DNA of 64,000 bases, from assembly GCA_017893485.1 (NCBI GenBank), contig CM030365.1, positions 47,548,458-47,612,457 on the forward strand. Reading direction: 5' to 3'. A program made the position numbers and the translations under genes. The notes beneath the pieces are model-generated. The model searched no databases. It had not been told where the DNA came from and saw only the letters and a program-made list of their open reading frames with translations. The stretch is from Hemerocallis citrina. Lineage: Eukaryota > Streptophyta > Magnoliopsida > Asparagales > Asphodelaceae. This document shows, one piece after another, positions 55,053 to 64,000 of the stretch. Position 1 is the stretch's first letter, and each line of letters opens with the position of its first letter.

Positions 55053-58000
55053 TGTTGCAAAATCCTGAATTTTCCTATAATTAAAATTTTCATTTAAATT
55101 CACGTGTCTTGCACGTGCAAATTAATGTGTGTATTTAGCTTTAAAAATTATTCTTATGTCATGAACAAATATTTTCTTTTCTTTTAAAAAGCCTCTTATT
55201 AAATCCTAGGCCTAATGACTTAATTGTAGCCCACCCAAAATTAATTAATTAATTAATTAATTAAAAGCCCATGGTTTTAGCCCACCTAATTACCCCACTA
55301 GTAAATTCTATTAGTAATTGAGACAACTTGTAGAGTAGACTTGTCTTGTAACAAATTAGTTAATTAATAAATGAACAAACTTAACTAGTGTGCATATAGA
55401 GACACGTGCAATGCACATGCACGTGCAATGTGAATGAGAAGAGGAGGTTGGCCACACTTGGAGAGAATGGAAAGAGTGGAGGATGGGAGAAGTGGTTATG
55501 TGAAGGTGGGTGGTTCTTCTAACTCCCAAATGCATCTAAACCCTTCATCCAAACTCATCTCATCCCTTCATTTGGTCTTGAGTTGTGTATAAATGGCCCC
55601 ATTGGTCTTTCATTTCTCTTTGCACTTAGAAATTTCAAAGTGAAAAAAAAAATAAAGTTTGTGTAAGAGAAAAGATAGATTTTGTGTAAAAGAAAAATAG
55701 AGTTGTGTGAGAAAAAGATTGAGTGTTTGTGTGTGTGTGTGTGTGTGTGTGTGCTCTTGAAACTTGGGTGGCCGGCTAGCATCAAGGAGGCTTGGTTGGC
55801 ACCATCAAGGAGGAAAGGCTCGGTTTTTTGGCACAAGCTAGGAGGAGAGGGGAGACGATCGTGCATTCAAGGAGTTTCTTTAGGAATTTCCATTTGTCTT
55901 CAAAGAAGGTGGGTGATTTCTCTACTTCTAATGTAGTTACCATGCTAGGAATTTAATTTCATGAACATGCTAGAGAAACTAACTAAAATTGTCATGTGTT
56001 TGCCTAAAGAGACTTGTAGAGAAAAGAGAAAATTTGATTGTGATTAGTAAATTAAAACTCATCATGGTGTTCTATTAATGAAATTATGCTAAAATATCTA
56101 TTTGTAAATGAACCATGCTAGTGTGATGATTTATTGAATGAATGGCTTAGTTGTAAATGAATGGATATTACTATGTTTAGTTGTAGACTGAAATGAATGG
56201 ACATTATTATGTTTAGTTGTTAAATGAATAAATTGTTGTTATAGAATTTGGAGGTGATAAAAGAATAATTTCTAGTCTCTAGTAGAATTGGAAAAGAAGA
56301 AGAGAACAAGAACTTATATTTAATAGATTTTCTATGGGTATTTTGAGAAGGAACTATGGTACATTTTTAAAGTCGACAAGATATTCTTTAAATATAAGTT
56401 GTAAACAAAACTTATTTAATGTTAAAAATTGAGAGTTTAATTACTGCTACACTGTTTTATTTTTAAGAAGATATTCTGGACAAGTTTGTTTTGAAAGATA
56501 CCAATGTATTAAGAAATTGAATTTTGTAAAAGAGACTTATAAACAGACAATAAGTAGAAAACTTTTTCAACTCCTAACTATAATAGAAATTGAGTTTGCA
56601 CATACTGGCTTTCGGTGTGGGTTATAGGCGTTGTGTACAGTGAAAAGGGTCTTGGGTTTGAGTCTTGAAAAGGCACTGTTTTAATTAAAATTCAATTTTT
56701 CCTCAAATACAGTACAGTCAATATAAAGAACTGAACCCTATTCATATCAGTTAGTCACTCTGGACTTAGTGGTCTTCAGGTGTGCTTTAGGTCTGTTACT
56801 GTAGCTGGGCGGGGGTTGGGCTCTGGGTTTGAATCTGGGCTCTGCCTTTTGTTGGGTTTTTACATTTTTTTAATATAAACTCGATTTGTGTGTTTATTTT
56901 GAGTTTTAGGTGAAATAAAAATTGGGAAAAAAATATATTATTCCACAAATATTATCTAGACTTTATGAAAAATAATTCTACAACATTTCATGTATTTTGT
57001 GAAGATTAGATGTGGTTTTTATATTAAAATGGATTAAAGAACTTGTTGAATTTTCTTTTAAAATATGGTTTTAATATAATTAAAGAAAGAGGAAAAATGT
57101 GAATGCAAGAAATTGTGTGGAAATTAAATTAAGAGATGTAGTAAGTTAAAATATGAAATTTGATGTTTAATATGTGCAAGTGTGCATGGAAAATGAAATA
57201 AAAAAGATCATGATGAAATGTGGAAATTTGTGAGTATAAACACTCATTTTTGATGAACATGAAAAAGAAGTTAAAAACTAGAGTGTAACTAAGTTCTTAT
57301 ACCGACATGAATGAATCCTTGTAAAATAAATGTTGCAGAAAATGACCAAGATTTGGGTCATTGTAATCAATTGATGGTTAAGTCCGGTGTAGAGGTGATG
57401 CTAACTCTAGGGTGTTAATTTTTACTCATGATTCAATCATCTAAGGATTAGACACATAGTGAAGATGTGATGAAAGTAAGAGAAAAACACAAGTATTAGG
57501 GCCTCGGATCTACGGTGTGAGTGTTCACAGGCTGTCTACATGATGCGTCATGTCATGACGTGAATACATCTTCAAAATTATCGGGACCGTGGCGACGCTT
57601 GTGGGGTGCATGGTGACTACGTAGTGGCATTGTCCCATGACGGAGGCGAATTGTCCATAGGCTGTCTACATGATGCGTCAGGTCATGACTTGAGATTCTC
57701 CTCATGGCTGTCTGAACATGGGCTCGTAATTCATAAAACATCTAGGTTACTTACCGTAGTTACCGTAGTAGTTTAACTCATAACGGGGGATCCAACCCTA
57801 CAAGATGAAGAACAGTTAAGGGCTTGCTCTCGGATTTATGTAGAATGGGATGCATAAGTTCGAACAAGTGTGCATTAGTGTCATGAAACAATAAGTAACT
57901 GCACTAAAACTAAGTGCACAGTCACACACGACAATAATAAGATAGTCCCCCCTAGCTTTGTTTGTGATCAAGTGTGTGCTTTCTAAGTAAGAGAAATTGA

Positions 58001-58267
58001 TGTATTATATCCTAGCGTCAATTGTTTGTAACTGACGTACCCACAGTTTCTATGCAAGATAAAAGGGATGAATGGACTAAAGAAAGAATGTTGCTTAAAG
58101 AAATTTTTTAGTTGCTATTTTTGAATTATATTGTAATTTACTTCTGCTGCGTTGATGTAAACATTGATGTATGAAAGTTTAAAAATCCTTGTAAAATTGT
58201 ACGAAGTGAAGTGTGAAGATCCTGTGGAACTTCGAATTCAGGCTTATTTGAAATTCGGGGTGTTACA
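55053..58267 (+). repeat. Element F 3' LTR
   Basis: 3215 bp from TGTTGCAAAATCCTGAATTT to GAAATTCGGGGTGTTACA. TATAAAT at 55588-55594 is the likely promoter. The leader has a (GT)n run at 55729-55753. A tRNA-like module lies at 56755-56860 and a second at 56600-56680; the duplicated TGACG-rich block is at 57530-57720. The frames inside (55555-55866 and others) are leader sequence, opposite strands overlapping. Confidence 0.92.
55729..55753. repeat. (GT)n microsatellite
   Basis: About 12 GT units in the transcribed leader of F's 3' LTR. The same place in LTR G has a shorter (CA)n run on the other strand. Confidence 0.95.
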
Positions 58268-59572
58268 GCAACCGAGTCAGGTTGACACGCGACCCATGCA
58301 CATGAACCCGGCCCGCTACAATGCGGTTCGGGACCGGGTTGAACCCGCTGGTCTACCCGAGTCGACCCCGGTGGTAAAATTTTCAAATCAAAGCAGATAG
58401 ACTCAGCCTGCTCAACTCGTTGACCGAGTCAAACCCGTCCGCCAACCCAAACATGTCAAGCGCTCGACCAGCGGGTCGAACGGTCCAGTCTGTCCATAGC
58501 CGTTGGCTGGCTGTTTTTTTTTTAAAATTTATTTTCCCCTATAAATACCCCCTTAATTCAATCAAAAAAATTTCACACCTTACTCTCTTACTCTCTCTAC
58601 TACTGCTACTCAATTCAATCAAGTTTTTTCAACAAAGAAGCAAGCAACAAAGAAGTGAACATTTTCGATCGTATCGAATTGTGTTGATTCAACTCTCAAC
58701 TACATCTACTTCAACTCCTCCAACAAAGAAACTCTCTCTCTCTCTTTCAAGTTTCAACGACTACAGGATCCGACTACTCTCTAATTTTATTTTCTCTCTC
58801 ATTTGTATATTCGATTATGCATGAAGTACGATATCAAAATTTCACAACCCTCCTATTGTCTTGAATTTTGTTGTAGTTCTAATTTTTTGTATCATACTTG
58901 TTTGTTGGATTTTCGTTTTTCTCTCTCTCAACCCTCCTATTGTTTTTTAGATTTTATTTTTTAACATATACCAACTAGATTGTTTTCTATTATTTCACAT
59001 ACACTAGTAAAATACTAGAATTTTTTTCACATACACTATTACCAAGTCTAGATCACGAGGTAGCGGTCGTAGCCAAAGTGGACAAGAATCCACAGCTACT
59101 TCACGTTGGCCTCCAATAGTCCCACAAATTGAACCCTAATTTACAGATAATCTTATGGTAGGAACTCACGATATCCCTACACATGAAATAGAAGAAGAAA
59201 TGCATGATGTTGACATACAAACACAACAAACCGAACCCACTGGTTGTGGAAAAACTAGGGGAGAAATAAGTGATTGACACAAATTTTATGACTATCCCTG
59301 ATAAGAATAATCTGGATGTAGGACATAAGATTTGTAAACATTGTGACAAGAGTTACAAATGGAAGAAATGTGAGGGAACAGGTACAATTAAATGACACAT
59401 TTTAAATGTACACAAAGATTTAGTACAAGACCAACAAGGCCAACAAAAAACCAACCTTAGGACCGGACAAATAGATAGCTGACCCTCTGATCTCGAACTT
59501 GTTTGTCAGGAAATGGCCTGATTAGTTATTAAGGATGAACAACCTTTTTCCTATTCCGAGAGTAGGAATGTT
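58268..59572 (+). pseudogene. hAT transposon E: promoter and N-terminal transposase with BED finger
   Basis: Continues the hAT end seen at 25880. A GC-rich subterminal region with repeated ACCCG/CGGGT motifs (58270-58480) is followed by TATAAATA at 58540-58547, a C/T-rich leader and a coding remnant. The reading TKSRSRGSGRSQSGQES (from about 59038) may begin after an intron. Later KICKHCDKSYKWKKCEGTGT and HILNVHKD form a BED-type zinc finger (CX2C ... HX4H), followed by EMA, LVIKDEQPFSYSES as in Ac/Tam3-type transposases. TGA codons at 59393-59395 and near 59518 replace Arg. The dimerisation and catalytic parts lie beyond the PIF element. Confidence 0.7.
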
Positions 59573-60376
59573 GAGACTGTGTTTGGATAGCCTTTTTATA
59601 CCCTTTTTTCGTTTTCTAAAACTAAAAAATTGTTTGGCTACCCTCTTCTCAAAGTAATTTTTTGCTTCTCTTTTTAGAAAAATCCAAAGCGCTCATTTCT
59701 TAACCCTTCCTCTCTCTTTTTTGACGAGGACTTCTCTCTCTCGTCCCGAGGCCTCTTTAATCCCTATTTACTCCCATCAGCCGTCTCCTCTACTCCCTCT
59801 TTACTCCCATCAAAAGTCTCCTTTCTTCTGCGATTAAGGGTTTTCTCCCTTCTCAAGCACCATGCTCGATCTGTCTTTAATCCCTCAAAATCTAACCAAA
59901 AAATCAACGAATTAGGGGTTCATGGTCTGTGAGACCAGATCTGCTTACAATAGAAGGTGTCTTCGAGAACGATGCAGTAGAATCAAACATCGGCTGAGGC
60001 TTGATCTGTTAGAGACAACTTCTTTACTCTTGAAAGCAAGCAAACCAAGGTATGTTTGAATTTGAACCAAATTTTTTACAAGGGTTTCGGTTTGGCGAAG
60101 TGTTAATTCCAAATCTGTGTTTTTTTTTTCCTATTTTTTGATCCTATTGTTGATGTCGACTACTCTCCTAACTATTGGCTTTCCAAATTGAATTATTGGA
60201 TTAAAGAGATACCATTTTGTTCGTGTGAATTAAAAAAAGTTTTAATCAAATATTGTTGAAAGAAGCCATCAACAACAAATTATTATTGTAACCTGAGAAA
60301 ATAATTTCCGTTCACTGTTATAGTTCAGTAATTGATGATTGTTTTATTTTATTTACCGTTTCTGTCGCTAATATAA

Positions 60377-61384
60377 ATGACTAGTAAGGGGAAGAATATG
60401 GAGGTGGATAGTGATATTGTCCTATGGCCAACATGTAATAAGCAGATATTTGTGGAATTGATGGAGGAGGAGGTCGACCGAAATAGTCTGAAAAGTTCAA
60501 CATTTGAAGGCAAAGTTTGGCAACAATTTGTTGCAAGTTTGAATTGCATGTGTAATCGTACATACACGGTTAAACAATTAAAATAGAAACATTCAAGACT
60601 TAGGATTAAGTGGAGGGAGTTTCACATTTTGAAGAACCAGAGTGGTACGGGTTGGGATGAAGACAACCATACAGTCACTTGCGAGCCCCATGTTTGGGAG
60701 ACATATGTCATGGTTCACATATATCTTTATTTTATAACAGTGTGTGATTATCATCTTAATATACTTATTCATGACTTTACTACTTATAAATTAACAACAC
60801 AAAATTTTTGATTAGGCACACCCTGCAGCTAAAACATTCAAATCGAAGGGGTTGGCCAATTATGATGCCTTGATCAAAATTTTTGGGGGGCCTACTGCCC
60901 AGGGCTTACTTTCTAGAGCTTCAACTCAAAGGGTGTATGACTCCGATGAGGAACGGAGGGTCAATTTTGAGTTTACCCCCTCCCCCCCAATGCACCACAT
61001 GTAAATTTGGATGATGAGGATGATTATGAACAAATACGTTCGGGATCTCACAAGAGGCGATCTGGTGGGTCAAGTGGTCGACCAACAAAAAGCTCGAAGA
61101 ATGAGAGAATGGATATTTGTCTTGATGCGAATACCTTTGCTAGTATTGCAAACACTGAATATTATAAGAAGAAAATGGGCGACCAAAGTAACCGCTTGGA
61201 TGTAGAAGATCCGTACTCCATTGATAAGTGCATGGAAATAATCAATACGATGGATGGGCTTGATTACAAATTGCTTGGTGTGGCAATGAACAACATAGTT
61301 GCAAACCCTAGTTGGTGTCGTGGCTTCATTCTTATGAAACCGGAGCTTAGACTCTTGTGTTTGCAGAGTCTTGTGAAGGACTAG
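60377..61384 (+). pseudogene. PIF ORF1: Myb/SANT-like DNA-binding protein (broken)
   Basis: Partner protein that in Harbinger elements helps the transposase bind DNA and enter the nucleus. Exon 1 (60377-60712): NMEVDSDIVLWPTCNKQIFV, ELMEEEVDRNSLKSSTFEGK, VWQQFVASLN, a TAG at 60584-60586, then KHSRLRIKWREFHILKNQSG and VWETYVM, the three-helix Myb_DNA-bind_3 pattern. Intron 60713-60815 (GTTCAC...GATTAG) joins to AHPAAKTFKSKGLANYDALI. A frameshift in the C-rich run near 60985-60998 precedes DDEDDYEQIRSGSHKRRSGG and a C-terminal helical region ending LRLLCLQSLVKD. One stop and one frameshift make it inactive. Confidence 0.85.
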
Positions 61385-61716
61385 GGATCTCATTTGTTTA
61401 AGTGGATCCAACCCAACGTATTGGTTAAATGTTTTAACAATTTATTTAAAAATTTCTGTATGAGTACACTGTGAATATTTAATGACACAATGTGTTGGAT
61501 TTTAATTCGTAATGGTTAATTTTAAATGCATTTGCTATTACTTTGCTATTGTTGCTGTTTTTTTTTGGGGGTTTAACATTGTTAGATCGCAGAAAATGAT
61601 AGGGTAATTGTTTATATAACCTCCACTATTGTTATAGTATTAAATCTCGAATATTCTTTATGCAAATGAATTCTAATTTTTCAGAGTGAAGTACTATTGC
61701 AAGTGCTACCATACTG
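61385..61716 (+). other. Spacer between PIF genes
   Basis: 332 bp, AT-rich, with a T9G5 run at about 61559-61572. It separates two genes transcribed in the same direction and probably holds the terminator of ORF1 and the promoter of the transposase. No specific motif is convincing. Confidence 0.5.
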
Positions 61717-62996
61717 ATGGACTTGTCAAGTGACACGTCAAGTGATAATAGTGACGGGTTTGATGACTTGTTGAATTTCCAGTTTCTAGAGATGATCTCT
61801 GAAAAGAATCCCCGTTTCACTTCTAAACTAACAGGACGTGAATATCTACAAGAAATCCTAGATGGTCCCTCGGATAAGTGTCATCGCATATTCCGCATGA
61901 ATCAAGATTGTTTTTTTAGGCTTTGTGTCAATTTCTTAAAAATGGCAACTACCTCGAGGAAACACACGAGGAAGCCCAACATAGACACGTCTCTATTAAG
62001 GAAAGTATTGCCATTTTTTTGTACATTGTCGGTAATAGTCATAGAATGAGAGGGGCTGCTGATCGGTTTCAGCACTCAACAGAAACAATCGAACGATATT
62101 TTACAAAAGTGTTGAAAGGTTTGGCAAGAGCAGCAACAGTTCTCATTACTCTCCCAAACACGACACATGTACATGAAAGGATCAGTAGTTCCATGGACTT
62201 TTATCCATGGTTTAAGGTATTTTGTTAGCTTCATGATTACTACCATATTATTGTAATATTATCAAATGTGTTTACTAGTATTAGGTTTCAAATTCATTAA
62301 TGTAGGGAGCTATTGGTGCTGCCGATGGCACATTAATAGATGCTTGCGTATCGGCTAGTCAACAAAATACTTGTCGGGGTCAAAAAGGCAATATAACTCA
62401 AAATGTGCTGGCCGCTTGTGATTTTGATATGATATTCACATTTGTTTATGAGGGATGGGCAGGAAAGTGCTAACGACTCCCGGGTAATACAAAGTGCATT
62501 AACACAAGGACTGTTGCAAATTCCTCCCGATGATAAATATTACTTAGTAGATTGTGGTTACACGAACATGCCTGGTTTTTTAGCTCCCTACCGCGGTGAG
62601 CCATATCACTTGGAAGACATCCAAGGGCCTAATCATGCACCAACCCAACATAGGCAACATTTCAACAAAATGCATGCAAGGCTACGAAATATCATTGAAA
62701 GAACCTTTGGTATATTCAAAAAAAGGTTTCCCATCTTCAAGTATATGACAAACTACATGTTCACAAGACAAATTCTAATGGTACCAGCTTGTTGTGCAGT
62801 TCATAATTTTATACGTAGATATTTAGCGGACGATACATTCTTTTGGGATTTAGAAGATGAACAATTAATTAATCATCTACACAATGAAGATAACGCATCC
62901 ACATCTCATGGGTGGGATTTGTCATCATCCCAATTGAATCGCATGAATAGTAAAAGAGATCAAATTGCTATGGCAATGTGGAATGCAAGGCATTAA
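61717..62996 (+). pseudogene. PIF transposase (DDE, broken)
   Basis: Harbinger-type transposase (DDE_Tnp_4 family). N-terminus: YLQEILDGPSDKCHRIFRMN, DCFFRLCVNF. After a frameshift near 61925-61945 come RHVSIKESIAIFLYIVGNSH, RGAADRFQHSTETIERYF and MDFYPWFK. Intron 62217-62305 is followed by GAIGAADGTLIDACVSAS with the first catalytic Asp. An extra A in the run at 62463-62467 shifts the frame before SANDSRV (second Asp). Then YYLVDCGYTNMPGFLAPYRG, YHLEDI, and LRNIIERTFGIFKKRFPI with the catalytic Glu, ending at 62996. All three catalytic residues remain. Two frameshifts and no full-length frame. Confidence 0.9.
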
Positions 62997-64000
62997 TGTA
63001 ATGTTTTAGCCCAATGTAGTGATTCATGGCTTCATTGTGCTATTCCAATATATGGTTATATGCATGGCATTAATGTCCTTTCATTTTTCATCTATTTGAT
63101 AACCGCATGTGAAGTTGATTTAAGTATGATGGTTATGATGATGATTATAAGTGCATGTTTAAAATTTAAATTCACAACAAAGCCTATTTACTTTATGTCT
63201 GTGTAGGCAATGATGAAATTCACATATAATTTTTTGATGCATGTTTGTCCCCCCCTTCTGCCTAGTTTTCTTGTGTACTAGTGAATAGGAAATGAACAGC
63301 TGCAGTGAATATCCATGGAAATGAACAAACTTGGGGATGATTTATGCTTTCTATTAATGTTTATGTGAAGTCAGATAGGTTATTATGTGGACTATTCATG
63401 CTAAGATGAGTGTATGCTTTTCAAATTTAACTATAGGTGGCGGAGGGGGTGGACACTTGATTAGATATAGTTAGCATGGCATAATAATGCAGCCCTATAC
63501 TAAGCTTGATTCTTTATTTGAAAAAATGTTCTATACAAATGTGTTCTGAGCCTACAACTAATTCAATCCTTTAAAAGATATTTGGTTCAGTTGGATGCAT
63601 ACATACAAAATCAAATATCTGATATGCATTAATTACTTTTGTTTGGTACCTAAAGCTTTTTTTTTGCTGCCCAAAACTGGAGATGTTTTTTTGGGCGCCC
63701 AAATTTTGGGGATCCTGTGTTGGCTTCACATGGTTCTTAATGGACACTTGATTCTGATGCTTTCTGAAGGTTGTGATGGTTAATGATGGCCTCTGATGCT
63801 TTATAAGGTAGTGCACTTTGGTAAAGTTTTAGTACTAAGTTATATTTTACTTTCTCCAAATCTATATAGTTTTCATCTTATCATGATAGTCAGATTGTTG
63901 TTTATAATGCATCTTCAACTTTTGGGAAGTTCGTCGATTTATTTCCATACTGATTGTGCGATATGTGACGGGTTTTGATGTTTTGTTTCCATGGTCTATT

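Larger units (their letters stand above)
25893..58267 (+). mobile_element. Gypsy element F (Tekay/Del-like), heavily nested
   Basis: A plus-strand chromodomain gypsy inserted in hAT E, flanked by GCAAG (25888-25892) and GCAAC (58268-58272). Its own sequence is found at 25893-26079 and about 31153-31161 (5' LTR start), 39902-40647 (integrase), 54742-55052 (chromodomain and polypurine tract) and 55053-58267 (3' LTR). The rest of its 5' LTR, gag, protease, RT and RNase H are missing, apparently deleted. The other sequence in the span belongs to G, H, I, J and K. Confidence 0.8.
59573..64000 (+). mobile_element. PIF/Harbinger transposon L (right end not found)
   Basis: Starts near GAGACTGTGTTTGGATAGCC, a terminal sequence of the kind seen in plant PIF/Harbinger and related elements, inside the hAT transposase frame. 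It carries the two genes expected for the superfamily, a Myb/SANT-like protein (60377-61384) and a DDE transposase (61717-62996), in the same orientation. I cannot find the inverted partner of the left terminus before 64000 nor a three-base target repeat. The right limit is therefore open. 59573-60376 is AT-rich leader; 62997-64000 shows no gene or repeat. Confidence 0.7.

Noticed and set aside
63571..63978. Short frames after the PIF transposase
   Set aside because: Small, on both strands, AT-rich, with no domain or neighbour relation.

Overview
The window is plant nuclear DNA, almost certainly from a flowering plant with a large genome and probably a eudicot. It is built almost entirely of transposable elements nested inside one another. 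I find no host single-copy gene, no rRNA, no CRISPR and no bacterial features. Every recognisable long open reading frame belongs to a Ty3/gypsy retrotransposon, a PIF/Harbinger transposon or a hAT transposon, and nearly all are broken by stops, frameshifts or deletions.

The nest can be resolved from terminal TG...CA motifs, primer binding sites, target-site duplications (TSDs) and re-joined flanks. The outer layer is element A, a plus-strand chromodomain gypsy of Tekay/Del type. Its 5' LTR tail is at 8086-8610, its interior at 8611-8648 and 18683-22514, and its 3' LTR at 22515-25879. Element B is a minus-strand relative (1-8085) inserted in A's 5' LTR, and it carries a foreign LTR-like insert X (about 4808-6436). 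Just behind A's primer binding site sits solo LTR C1 (8649-18682, TSD CTAAC/CTTAC). C1 contains a second copy of the same LTR, C2 (9185-12841, itself carrying a tRNA-derived SINE), and a B-like solo LTR D (13065-16432, TSD CCACA/CCATA).

A's 3' LTR is interrupted by a hAT transposon E that starts at 25880. Only 13 bases into E, gypsy element F is inserted (25893-58267, TSD GCAAG/GCAAC). F's span is over 32 kb only because of further insertions: a minus solo LTR G (26080-31147, TSD AAATT) carrying a 1.6-kb copia-like fold-back element H (26842-28471, TSD ATGTA); a non-autonomous gypsy I (about 31162-39901) whose 3' LTR holds a Tat fragment J (38852-39858); and a 14.1-kb Tat-lineage element K (40648-54741, TSD ATTAC). 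After F ends at 58267 the hAT sequence resumes with a BED zinc finger. It is then interrupted by a PIF/Harbinger transposon (from about 59573) with both of its genes.

The most interesting content is in K and I. K has a minus-strand gag-pol with two RNase H domains and a typical Tat primer binding site. It also has a divergently oriented, apparently intron-containing extra gene (antisense ORF, 43437-45736, plus a second coiled-coil segment to 46382) lying between copies of one tandem repeat family, and a separate 113-bp tandem array. I carries a zinc-knuckle gag but no pol, a 1.3-kb (ATT/ATTG)n tract with an embedded 27-bp minisatellite, and a 5' fragment of initiator methionine tRNA. Domain assignments are from visible motifs; no database search was run.
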